This document shows, one piece after another, positions 21,251 to 31,179 of a DNA stretch of 64,000 nucleotides (positions within the stretch are counted from its first letter, which is position 1; each line of letters starts with the position of its first letter). Under the pieces are notes generated by a model that worked only from the letters and a program-made list of their open reading frames with translations, made no database searches and was not told the origin of the DNA. The position numbers were made by a program, and so were the translations under genes. Source of the DNA: Isoetes taiwanensis (taxonomy: Eukaryota > Streptophyta > Lycopodiopsida > Isoetales > Isoetaceae); contig JAJEKV010000250.1 of assembly GCA_021234155.1 (NCBI GenBank), positions 248,001 to 312,000 on the forward strand. The letters run 5' to 3'.

Positions 21251-21466
21251 GCCCATCCCGATGGTGGTCTAGTGGTAAGGCCTTGGATTGGGGTGATCCC
21301 CATTAGGGTTCAAAACCCACTGGCTACCATCGGGTGGGAGACGTGGGTGGGTGCAAGTCCCACCAACCATGCCTTCATTAAAAAAAAAAAAAAAAAAAAA
21401 AAAACCCGAAAACGTCGATATGGCAATTATTTAACCATGCCTTCATTAAAAAAAAAAAAAACCCCC
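21251..21466 (+). mobile_element. tRNA-derived SINE with two poly(A) tails
   Basis: The head has an A-box-like TGGTCTAGTGGTAAGG and a B box GGGTTCAAAACCC at about 21306-21318, both RNA polymerase III promoter parts derived from a tRNA. A short body, GGTGGGAGACGTGGGTGGGTGCAAGTCCC, leads to ACCATGCCTTCATT and a first A-run (about 21379-21403). Then CCCGAAAACGTCGATATGGCAATTATTT is followed by a second ACCATGCCTTCATT plus A-run and the target duplication CCGAAAATG. The tail and target flank are thus present twice in tandem. Confidence 0.78.
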
Positions 21467-21475
21467 CCGAAAATG

Positions 21476-22551
21476 CCGGTATGGCAATTATTTCCAATAC
21501 CATAGTACGAGAATTTTTGCTGCTGAATTTTGATAACTGTTCCTTTGTTACAGACCTCTGGCTTTCACTCCCTACTATTTCGGCTTTAATCCAACCGATT
21601 CTCAGCAAAGACTTGCGTCTTCATACCAAGTCACTTGGCCCGATGGACTTGGCTGGATGGTCTTCCTCTATGATTCGATAAAGTTCGTTTCTAATATTAA
21701 ATTTTCGTTTCTTATTACGGTTGTATTGACTGCAACTAAGAAGTCTTGCATAGCGTGCAAAGGATCTAGGAGCGTTGATTGGCAGGCATTTTATGATTCC
21801 TACACTAATTTCTGGGAAAGAATATAAACTCGGCTTTGCTATAAGCTCAATGATCTAAGGTAAGCTTGCAATCCTTATCTCTTGAATGTAATCTAGGTTG
21901 AAATCAAGTAAACTTGCACCTCTATTTGTAAGCGCGAGTAGCAAAGAAATTCATACAAGAATTAGATAAATGGAACGTCTCTTTGTTCGTGATGCTTTGT
22001 CATAGACTCTGTTACTTTCAAAGTACCAGGCCTCTTGATGCAATGCACTAAGTTGGGTTTATTCCTGCAATGTTTATAATGTCGGATTGTCTGTACTTCT
22101 ATTTGTAGGATAGAGGAGTTAATGCAACTTTTAATTCTACCTCATAGGGCATACTTTTGCTGAATCTAGAAAAAGAGCACAGAGCATATGAGCCCTTTAC
22201 CTCTTGGCATGGCGCAATGTTAGAAATTGCATAAGGATGGTTGGTTATCATGTCAAATGCAAAAAGGAAATTTAAGCGTATCATTTAATTGCAAATAAAC
22301 CTTTTTGTCATAACAATCATTGAGTCACATGTCTAATAATTTTCTGTTGTCTGCATTAGTACGATTTCAATATCCTGATTCTTAATATGATCTTTATGAC
22401 CTGGCTCATGTAGATCTCTAGCAGAAATACATGCACGGTTAGTCTTGTGTACAAAAGAAGGTCGTGTTATTTTAGAACTAGCGTGGACTCCAGGTAAGGT
22501 AATGCTTTCTTTCTGATAGCAGATATCTTTTGGCTTATTTGACCTATTGAA
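21476..22551. other. AT-rich spacer, nothing recognised
   Basis: No conserved frame or structured repeat is visible beyond the flank of the SINE duplication. Confidence 0.35.
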
Positions 22552-23402
22552 ACTATGAATTTGAGAAATATGCACCGCAGTGCTTTCGTAGGACTTTCCA
22601 ATAAATGCTCATGGATAAAAACAGAGCTTTCTTTTTCATATTATGCCGTTCACATGCTCTGTTGTTATCAAACTAAAACAGCCTATGGATTTTGCCATTT
22701 TTGATATATCTACAATAAAATTTTGAAAACTCTGTGCCTAGCATGTTTTTTAGATCATCTTGCAAGCTTTCCAACGGATACCCTTGCTAATAAAGCAGAG
22801 CTTTGCAAGTTATGGCTGAAATTGGAAAATAGTTTTATTTCATGCAGTTGTGTTGTGGCTGATATGTTTTGCTGTATTTGACCCATTTAAACTATGAATT
22901 TCAGAAATATGCACCTAAGTGCTTTTGTAAGACGCTCATTAAGCTTTCCAATAAATGCTCATAGATAAAAAATAGAGCTTTCTTTTTGAAGTTATGTCCT
23001 TTACATGTTCTGCTGTCAAACTAGGATAGCAAGTGGATTTTGCCATTTTTGACATACCTCCAACAAAAATTTGAAAACTCTGCATCTAGCATCATTTTTA
23101 GATCTTCTTGGAGGCTTTCCAAGGGATACCCTTGCTAATAAAACAGGGCTCTGCTTTACAAGTTATGGCCGAAATTGCAAAATAGTTTTATTTCATGCAG
23201 TTGTGTTGTGGTTAATATATTTTGCTTTATTTGACCCATTTAATTCAAACTATGAATGTGGGAAATATGGACCTAAACGCTTTTGTAGGATGCTCATTAA
23301 GCTTTCCAATAAATGCTCATGGATAAAAAAATAGAGCTTTCTTTTTGAAGTTATGTCCTTTACATGCTATGTTGTCAAACTAGAACAAGAAGTGGATTTT
23401 CC
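22552..23402 (+). repeat. tandem array, about 2.4 units of 340-358 bp
   Basis: Units start at 22552, 22891 and 23249 with ACTATGAAT(T/G)T.(A/C/G)GAAATATG.ACC. Each continues with CTTTCCAATAAATGCTCAT, AGAGCTTTCTTTTT, TTTGCCATTTTTGA.AT, GATACCCTTGCTAATAAA and GTTTTATTTCATGCAGTTGTGTTGTGG. The third unit is cut at about 23402. Units differ by scattered substitutions and small indels, so the array is old. No coding content. Confidence 0.85.
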
Positions 23403-23550
23403 CTGTAATGTAATGTGGATGCCTCAATTTTGAGCTCATTTTTTGAATGATCCCCTTGCAGAATTCTGTATCTCCTTATCAAATCAAACTACAGAATTAT
23501 CCTTAGCAACTGATCACGTTGTATGTGGCATCATGTGTGTTAAAAAAACT

Positions 23551-23567
23551 ATTCTATTCTATTCTAT
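23551..23567 (+). repeat. TTCTA tandem tail, probable LINE 3' end relic
   Basis: ATTCTATTCTATTCTAT preceded by a TTAAAAAAA run has the same form as the tail at 38182-38198 and the minus-strand tail of LINE-C. No LINE coding sequence is recognised just upstream, so the relic would be a very short 5'-truncated copy. Confidence 0.45.
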
Positions 23568-23720
23568 CATTTCTTAAGTTCACGACTGCCTATTTACATT
23601 ATGTGAAATTGCTATATAGAAAATTTGAAAAAGCAAAGCATAATAATGGATATTTTAAACGGATTGTATGTACTTGAATAGTTGAACTTTGGATGTTTTT
23701 GTAGCTAAATAGGAACCAAT

Positions 23721-24560
23721 TCACAAAATGGGTCCTGATTTGGCAAAGATTGCATTACAACCCATCGGGCAGTTAGGATGAATATTTGGATTTCTTTTTG
23801 ACAAAGAATATAAATTATTCAAGCTGCCATTTGCAATAAGCCAAATAAAATAGGACATTTTAGGTGGACAGAAAGAGTTCCAGACATTATGGAAGAGAGA
23901 CTTAAGTTGAGCACAAGTGAACCCCCATTTTATCAAAGCTTTACTGCTATTGGGATCAAAGGAGAGAGCATTATAAACATCTTTTACTTTGTACTCAACT
24001 TTCCCCCTTAGAGTCCAATCTCCTTTACCAGGGTTTGGGGAAGGGTTAGAGATAAGAGGTTTGATAAAGGCATAAACCTTTTTATCAGAAGAGGTTCCCT
24101 TGATGATATTTTTGAGAGTAGTCCAAGAAATGAGTCTACCTCCAGAGAAAAGATCTTTAATAAAATAGAAGCCAGCTTCATGCCATTTCTTGCAGATCCT
24201 AGGGTGCTTGATGGCCAAAACAGAAGAGTTTTGGTCAGCTAGAATAGGGTTCCAGAAGATAGGCTGATCAATATGAAGTTTATCAGCAGAGGTGAATTGG
24301 AAATTTGGGGAAACAGAGTTCCAAGCCTTTATTAAATTGCTCATTAGAGGAGAGATGTTGGTAGCAGGTTTGATCTGAACAAAGGCCGAATTGGGAAATA
24401 AATGATCAATGGAAGGATGGCCATAGGGATGGCTTAGACTTACCCAGTATCTGATAAACTTATAAGCAGGGGATTGATTTCCATGAATAGCCTTCCAGAC
24501 AAATTTCCCTGCAAGAGACTGTGCCTGGAGAAAAAGATTTTTGCAACCAAGGCCACCCAA
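23721..24560 (-). pseudogene. LINE-D ORF2 C-terminal part with zf-RVT-type domain
   Basis: This 279-residue frame begins at MGGLGCKNLFLQAQSLAGKF, the GGLG block after the thumb in plant L1 RTs. It runs through the W-x-L-R-G-K-x-E-Y-x-V-K-D-V-Y segment to a zf-RVT-like end, CPPKMSYFIWLIANGSL with NCPMGCN. The end may be complete or slightly shortened, as the usual His-Cys pair after CPMGC is not evident before the stop. Confidence 0.82.
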
Positions 24561-24988
24561 ATTCTTAGGCTTGCAAATAGATATCCAATTGACAAGATGT
24601 CAGCCTTTCCAAATAAAATTCCTTATAATCTTTTCCAACTCAAGATAGACACTTTTAGGAGCAACAAGAGCAGTAGAGAAGTACACATGAGAGCTAGCAA
24701 GAACCGAATTGGCAATGATTGTCCTACCAGCCAGAGAAAGATAATTCCTGTAGTTGTTCAACTTTTTCTTATCCTTAAAAGAATAGGCTCCCAGAGGCCT
24801 TTTAAACTCTGATTCAAAGATAGAGGCATTCCAAGCAATTTAGTAGCTTGACCAGAAGGAAGAACATTGATGCCAAGCAGCTGCTGTTGAGGAATATCCC
24901 CAATGATAAGACTTTTGTTGATGTTGAGACAAATTTAAGTCTTTGAGAATTGATTTATGACTTTAAGAAAGCACTCAATATTGGCGGA

Positions 24989-25411
24989 TCAAAGATGAAG
25001 AAAGGAGAAGGTGTCATCTGCATATTGAAGCATAGTCAAATATTCATTTGACTTAGGCAGTTTTAAGCCTTTAATGAGTCCATTATCTTGATAGTGACAG
25101 ATAACCTTTGTAAGCAAGTCTGCAGCAATGAGAAATAAATAAGGAGCAAGGGGGCAGCCTTGTCTCACACCACAGGACAGGGGGAAAAAAGCAGAGGGCA
25201 CCCCATTAATTAGAACAGCCGATTTGGCCCTTGAGTTCAACCCAATGATAAGATTTATTAGCTTGTCAGGGAACCCAAGCTTAGACATTGCAAATCGAAG
25301 AAAGTCCCACCTAACAGAGTCAAAGGCACGCTTGAAATCCAATTTGAGAAGAATACAATTTTGATTAGAGATATTATTATTCCAAAGGCAAACCTTCCAT
25401 AGCTGCCACAT
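24989..25411 (-). pseudogene. LINE-D reverse transcriptase, palm
   Basis: Visible are LLKLDFKRAFDSVRWDFL (first catalytic Asp), GVPSAFFPLSCGVRQGCPLAPYLFLI and LTMLQYADDTFSFL with an intact YADD. A stop follows six codons later at 24989-24991. The next part of the thumb reads on in the same region (KSLIIGDIP and LNNYRNYLSLAGR segments) without a long frame, up to 24560. A frameshift near 25380-25411 separates this part from the fingers. Confidence 0.87.
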
Positions 25412-26045
25412 AATTATCTAGAATGTATCTCTTGGGAAGAAAGGCAGATTGATTGTGGCTGATATTTCTTTGAAGGTAGCTATTGATCCTTAGAGCAATG
25501 ATTTTAGCACACAACTTATAAGTAGAATTGGTTAGAGATATAGGTCTCCAATCCTGGAAGTTGGCAGGATGATCTACTTTTGGAATCAAAGAGATAAAAC
25601 TAGTAGCAAAGGATGTTTGAAGACAATCATTCTTCCAGAAGTCATGAACCATTAGGGTGAGATCATTTTTTAGAATGTCCCAGAATTTGACATAAAATTC
25701 TGCAGGCAATCGATCAGGACCAGGAGATTTTCCTTTACTGAAGGAGGAAAGAGTAGCCAGAATCTCCTGTTGAGAAGGAAGAGCAGTGATAGAATCATCC
25801 ATAGTATCAGGAGCAGAAGGAATAATATTGTTCACAATGTTCATAAAATCATTTGCCTCTGCTATGTTATTGGAGGGGATTGGCTGGTTATGAAAAATGT
25901 CCATATATCTAGCTTTAAAAAAATCAGATATATCAGAATGAGATGTAAGGTTTCTACCATTTTCATCTTGAACTTCAGCAATAGATTTCCTCAAAACCCT
26001 GCTCTTAGATACTCGAAAAAAGAACTTAGCGCTGCCTGAATCCAT
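25377..26045 (-). pseudogene. LINE-D reverse transcriptase, fingers
   Basis: A 222-residue frame with the FFRVSKSRVLRKSIAEVQDENG segment, SKGKSPGPDRLPAEFYVKFWD (RT block 0-1), SFISLIPKVDHP, DWRPISLTNSTYKL and SAFLPKRYILDN. These are the classical N-terminal blocks of plant L1 RT. The frame breaks at 25377-25411 just before DFKRAFD. Confidence 0.87.
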
Positions 26046-26324
26046 ATCATTTGCATCTTATGGCAGATCCCTTGGCTTCCATTTCCTCAATACTTTTAAT
26101 TTTTCTCTCTAGAATTTCAACCCCTATATGCAAATTTAGATTAGAAGGATCATCTTGAAGTAAGGATCTAATGTCTTTCATAAACATCATCAGCTGATTT
26201 TTCTCCCTACTGCAGTGGAGATACATAGATTTAGACCAACTCTTGATCCAAGCCTTTATAGCTTTAATTTTAGAGTAAAAGTTGTTTTTGGGGCGCTGGG
26301 ACCCATTATCATGAGCCAAGTTAT

Positions 26325-27155
26325 TCATGTTGAGGGAAAGATTCTCATAGAAGTCAATGAATTGAGAACAGAAATTCTCATTATCAAGAAGAGAAGTATT
26401 AAACTTATAAGGAGTACTCCCTGCCTTTGAATTTTGGTGATATGAGGAGTATGAAGAAACTGAGGCTGATGATCAGAGATTGAAGTACCTTCATCACTAG
26501 TGACATAGCTGTTATCCCAAAAGGGTGTGGAAGGGTTGGAAACATAGAATTTGTCCAGAGTGCAATAGACCCTATCTTTGTCCTTTTGCTTATTGGACCA
26601 GGTATAAGTAGCAGAAGATGAAGGAACATAAATCATGCCATTGTCAGTAATAAGAGAATCCCAAGTTACTCTTTCAGATCTGGTCATATTGATTTTGTTC
26701 CCTAGCTTGAGATCCCAAGATGGAGTATTATTAAAATCTCCAGCAATGATCCAATTGTCAATATTTTGAGTACCCAACCAACAGTTAATTTCAGACCAGA
26801 TTGGTTCCCTATCCTTAGGATTAGTTGGAGCATAGACATTGATAATGCCAAAGATAGAGTTGGAGGTAGAGAGAATAACAGCCTGCCAAGACTTAGAGGG
26901 ACCATTGTAGAAAGAAATATGATTGAGATCTCTCTTCCAGATTATAGCAAGGCCACCACTTGCACCACTAGACTCAATCCAAATGGAGGAGGAATTAGGA
27001 TAAATCCACTCCCCCAAATTACTGCATTCAAAAGAGGGGAGTTTAATCTCCTGAAGGAGGATGACATCAGCATTATAGAGTCTAATCTGAGCTATTGCAC
27101 GCCTTCTTTTAAGAGGACCTTTGATGCCTCTTAGATTCCATGAAAAGATCTTCAT
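26325..27155 (-). pseudogene. LINE-D ORF2 endonuclease
   Basis: This frame is the start of ORF2: MKIFSWNLRGI with the metal-binding Asn, VILLQEIKL with Glu, GGLAIIWK, IINVYAPTN, IIAGDFNNTPS with the catalytic Asp and Asn, TYTWSN, LDKFYVS and SISDHQP with an intact S-D-H motif. All active-site residues are present. The frame shifts soon after SDHQP (about 26405-26480), and the linker to RT is in other frames (26047-26328). Confidence 0.88.
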
Positions 27156-27188
27156 GAGAAATCCAAAGGATAAAAGGCAGAGAGAAAA

Positions 27189-29621
27189 TTATATTCTAGA
27201 CTTTTTAGATTTTCTCTTACTTCTAGTGTTTTGAGCAGGGGTTTTGTTTATATCAGATAAGATCTTTCCTAAGTTTTTCCCTTTTTTATGTTCAGACTTC
27301 TTAGAAGGCTGTTTAATATCAGAATTAGGAATTTGAGCATTGCTTTCCATAAGATATTCTTCTTTTCCCCAATTTTCTTTATCAGAACCAAAATCCTCAC
27401 TATCACTAAAGTCAGAACAACCACCAGGATAAAAATGAAACATAGAATTATTTTTAAGCGTACTTAAAGAAACAGAATCTGAAACTTGCATTATGACTGC
27501 ATTTTCTTGGAGCTCCTCAAGTTCCTTAACTTTGTCTTCTGGAGTCTCAGGGACAAAATCAGAAGAGCCCATCTCATTTGCTTCTTTGATATGAGAATCA
27601 ACCTGGGCATTTTCCTCATGTAGCATTTGAAATTGAAGAGAAGCTAGCTGATCTGCAATTTTACTGGATATTCTTGGAGGACTAGAAAATTCTTCCACCA
27701 TTGGGTAGTCAAGGTCAATAAGTGATGGAAGAGAGGCTATAGTGGGAGGGATGGGCTGAGGTATGGTATCAGTTACAACAATATGTGATGGGGAAGTTAA
27801 AATATTATGAGATGAGGAACATGCTTTGCTCTTAACCAATTCAAAATCCAGGTTATTATTTAGGTCAGATAATACCTGAAACGAATTTTGGCAGTTGACT
27901 TGCTGGTTGACCTGGTGTTGAGTAGTATCTTGAGTCAAGACTTTAGTATTTTGACTTATGGGCTTAGTCAAAGTCGAGTCTTTCTGACCATTAGGTATAC
28001 CTTGAGTTATAGTTGGCTGACTTGAAGCAGTATTATGTTGAGATAATATTGCTGTAAAAGCTGATTTAGGCTGTGAATTCTTTGTAGAAGAATTCACCTG
28101 AGGTTTAGCCTTGCCTTGAGATTTCATAATTAGTGACCCATTCTTGCTTGTATTTTTGATAGGGTAGTCAATCAGACTGTAAGAGCACTGACCCTTGTTC
28201 TGGATCTTAGCATCATTGATGATGTTACTTAAAGTAATGCTTAAAACATCTGTGGCCTGATTAGGTTTCTCTGAGATAGTCCCTTTCACCAAAACCTTGG
28301 GTTCTCCAATTGTTATACCATTATTTCTCCTATGACTAGAGAAATCAATCTGTTCATCTAGCTTACCTTTGTCTTTCATCTGTCCTCTTGCTGCCTTTTG
28401 TTTGTGAATCCTCCTATAACTGCCATTTACCCTGGTCCATTTGAACTGTTCATTTTCTGGCAGATTATGGAAGGAATCAATTTTCTTTCCATGATTAACT
28501 TGGGGTATAGTTTCATTAGCTGCCTGATCCACTTTGCTTCCCCCCAAACCAGGGGGAATATTACTGATATTTTCATCTGTAGACATATGTAGTCCACTAT
28601 CTTGCTGAGGTGCAGAAGATAATTTGCAATCTGAGTACCAGAAGTGCCTTTGGAAACATTTCTGGCATTGGGAAGGCAGTCCAGACCATCTAAGAGCTAA
28701 AGATGATTCTACTCCAAAGGCATCTGTGAAAGGGATTGAAAGAGGTATCTCTTTGGACAGGTCGAGTTGGACAAAAGCTCTTGGGGGTCTAGAGGGAGAG
28801 TACTCTGTTGAGATATAAGTACCAATGGAATTGAAAAGAATCTTGAAGCATTCTTCATCCCAATAAATAGGATTAAGGCCAAAAAGGGAAGTTGAGGCAA
28901 TGCAAAGACTGTTCATTTGGTCAATGTCAAGCTTCGGGTGCCATTTCAGAAATGTCAATTAGGAGGTTTCATAGGTCAACGGGCCATAGTTGAAGAAGAA
29001 ATTGGCTGTCCTGGAATTACCACATTCAATCATGATGTACGGAAAGTTGAGCTAGTAAATGGCCTGTATTATGATACCTTTATTTAGGTTAAGCAGAAAG
29101 GCCCAAAGCTTATCCAGCTTAATACCACATTTTTGAATCTTGACAATAACAGCAGATTTTGACAGAGCATCAACTTTGGAATGAACAATAGGAAGATTTA
29201 AAGAAATACCATTGTAGAGATTCATCTTCCTTTGCTTGATATATGGCGGTTTGGTCCTTTGAAGTCTGCCATCTAATTCTTCATCCGAGCGCAATTCCTC
29301 ATGCCTCCTCGAAACTCCATAAGGAAAGGGAGCTTGAGTATTTGGGTTTATGCGGTGTAGAATGCCCATGTGATCAGGATCAGCAGAGAGATTGTCCCAA
29401 AAGGGGACTTTATGCGAAATTGGGTCCATTGATTGAAGCAGATTTGCGAAATTTCCGAAAAGGATGGTATCTTGAGGCTTATTTTGAAAGGAAACAAGGT
29501 TCCAGAGAACGGAGGCTCTTTCTTGATGGGGAAGTTTGGCAAAAGCATGAAGGAAGGCTAAATTTTTAGGGTTTTCTGGAAAATTCGAGACCATTGCGTA
29601 ATGTTCAGGGAAAAACAACAA
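27189..29621 (-). pseudogene. LINE-D ORF1 protein with zinc knuckle, two premature stops
   Basis: ORF1 proteins coat the LINE RNA. The minus-strand frame of about 810 codons is continuous except for a TAG at 29052-29054 and a TAA at about 28959-28961. The central part shows a DUF4283-like domain (NFPYIMIECG, NYGPLTYETS, FLKWHPKLDID, PRAFVQLDLS), a W-S-G-L-P segment and a Cys-His knuckle, CQKCFQRHFWYSDC. The C-terminal half is low-complexity, polar and acidic, ending in a basic KRKSKKS tail. Confidence 0.82.
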
Positions 29622-29660
29622 AAGTACATGCAGAAAATTGAATGACGAAAAGGGGGAAAA

Positions 29661-30460
29661 AGAGAAAACAGGGGTGAGAGACCATTAGAGAGAAAGAAAT
29701 TTAACTAAAAGAGATCGGACTGCCATTCCAATTGCCATTCCATGCCATTACTTTGAACGTATCAATCTAAATTGAGGATCTTAAGGGGAAAGATCAAACA
29801 ATTGAGTTGATTCTATCTGAGAGTAAATTTGAACAGAAATTTTGTAATCCGTCCAATCGCAATGAACCCTGAATGTTCCTGCTGGAGTTTCTGAACTGGA
29901 TCCAACAAATTCTTCCAACCAGGAATTTGTGATTTCAACTTCAAATTCAACTGTACTTGGGACAAAGGAGTACTCTGATGTGAATAGCTCTTCAGGGAAT
30001 ACCCGGTGTACAATCAATGAGTTCCAAAGTTCTGAGGCGGAGCCCCTTAGGAATCCACAAGTAATTCTAGATGATTCCCTGATAATTGTAAAAACTTTTG
30101 TTTCCATAGGAAGATGGATTAAAAGCAAAGACCGACTTCATAAATGTATGAAATTGGTGTTCAAAATGTAGCTAGTAACGATGAGAATCCGTCTAGAGCT
30201 ACCCCTCTACAAGGGCAGCAATCGATCAACCAGAATTTTGCTTCAGAAATCAAAGAACGTACTTCCTCTCACAAAAATAAACATTCCGCAATGATGATAA
30301 TAACTCCTAAGTGATTTCTAGCTCACCATGGTTGCACAAGTCCGGCGGAGTTGTTACCACCACAGCGTTGGTTTAGAGAAGAGTGATGGTAGACAGGAGT
30401 CTTTCTAGAGAACCGGGGATACTATTGGTTAAGTATAAAACGAGAATATTCTTATCACTA
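29661..30460. other. region upstream of LINE-D, no gene recognised
   Basis: A minus-strand frame at 29781-30128 (115 codons) lies directly upstream of LINE-D. It has ordinary composition but no recognised motif. It could be a leader frame of the LINE, part of the host element, or chance. Confidence 0.3.
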
Positions 30461-30465
30461 AAAGA

Positions 30466-30535
30466 AGGCTTACCGTGTTGGTAAAGGGTTTGGTTGTGTG
30501 CTAGGAGGTCAAGGGTTCAAGTCTTGCGTAGTACA
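30466..30535 (+). mobile_element. tRNA-derived SINE head
   Basis: GGCTTACCGTGTTGGTAAAGG (A-box region) and GGGTTCAAGTC (B box, about 30513-30523) are spaced as in a tRNA promoter. An AT-rich segment follows with no clear poly(A) tail. No good acceptor stem was found, so this is a SINE head rather than a tRNA gene. Confidence 0.5.
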
Positions 30536-30618
30536 CTTTTATATAAAAGTTGCTATGCAAAGAAAACAAAGTATCACAGATGTATAAGAAAATGTGAAAT
30601 GTACATATTACTTTCAAG

Positions 30619-30700
30619 AGAGCTTGGTGTGGTGGTAAGCACCTAGGCTTGGAGTTGAGAGGTCATGGGTTCAAATCTGGGTCGATGCGCCAAAAAAAAT
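30619..30700 (+). mobile_element. second tRNA-derived SINE head
   Basis: GAGCTTGGTGTGGTGGTAAGCACC (A-box region) and GGGTTCAAATC (B box, about 30667-30677), then a short A-run (30692-30699). It lies about 150 bp from the previous head in the same orientation but is clearly not an identical copy. Confidence 0.55.
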
Positions 30701-31156
30701 ATGTATATAAAAAAATACTAAATCTTTTATACGGCGGAAATACACGTTTTATACGGTCGGGCGCCGATGGCATTATACACGCTCCTACCGCGACTGTAAG
30801 TCGATGAAAAGCAAGCGGCGCCCGAGTTGACTTTCGGGCCCCCTTCTTGACCTTTTTCCGCCTGCTGATGACCCTCCTAGGGTATTTGAATATGCCCGAT
30901 CCATTGGAACCACTTTCTCCTTCATCTGAACTACCTACAAAAAGTTATAGCCCCTCCAAACTTGGGTCCTCCAGTTACACCTTTTTCCCTCCAAAATCGC
31001 CCTAAACTTCCCAAATCTCACAACAATTTTTTTTTCATCAACCTAGCACAAGACTAAATCACCGAGAAGTTAGGCAGCCCAACTAGCTTGAACTCCCACT
31101 CAACTACCGAACTAGCGGGTTAGAAATTTGGTCAGTGCTATGATTCCGGTCAACCA
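30701..31156 (-). other. leader of the minus-strand LTR element
   Basis: Non-coding sequence between the SINE head and the primer-binding site. On the minus strand it follows the primer-binding site, where a leader or gag start would lie, but no gag motif or long frame is present. A GC-richer patch is at 30740-30870. Confidence 0.35.
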
Positions 31157-31176
31157 GAATCATGGCTCTGATACCA
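31157..31176 (-). other. primer-binding site, initiator Met tRNA type
   Basis: On the minus strand it reads TGGTATCAGAGCCATGATTC, complementary to the 3' end of plant initiator methionine tRNA and used to start minus-strand DNA synthesis. It lies 3 nt inside the right LTR, which marks that LTR as the 5' LTR of a minus-strand element. Confidence 0.85.
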
Positions 31177-31179
31177 CCG

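Larger units (their letters stand above)
23700..29660 (-). mobile_element. LINE-D, nearly full-length L1-like retrotransposon
   Basis: A minus-strand element of about 5.9 kb with two cistrons. ORF1 (29621 to 27189) encodes a nucleic-acid-binding protein with a zinc knuckle. ORF2 (27155 to 23721) has an endonuclease, RT and C-terminal domain. The ORF1 stop and ORF2 start are 33 nt apart, as in plant L1 elements. Only two premature stops break ORF1, and a handful of stops or frameshifts break ORF2, so the copy is comparatively young. The exact ends and target duplication could not be fixed. The 3' end (left) has only a short T-rich run at about 23690-23700. Confidence 0.9.
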
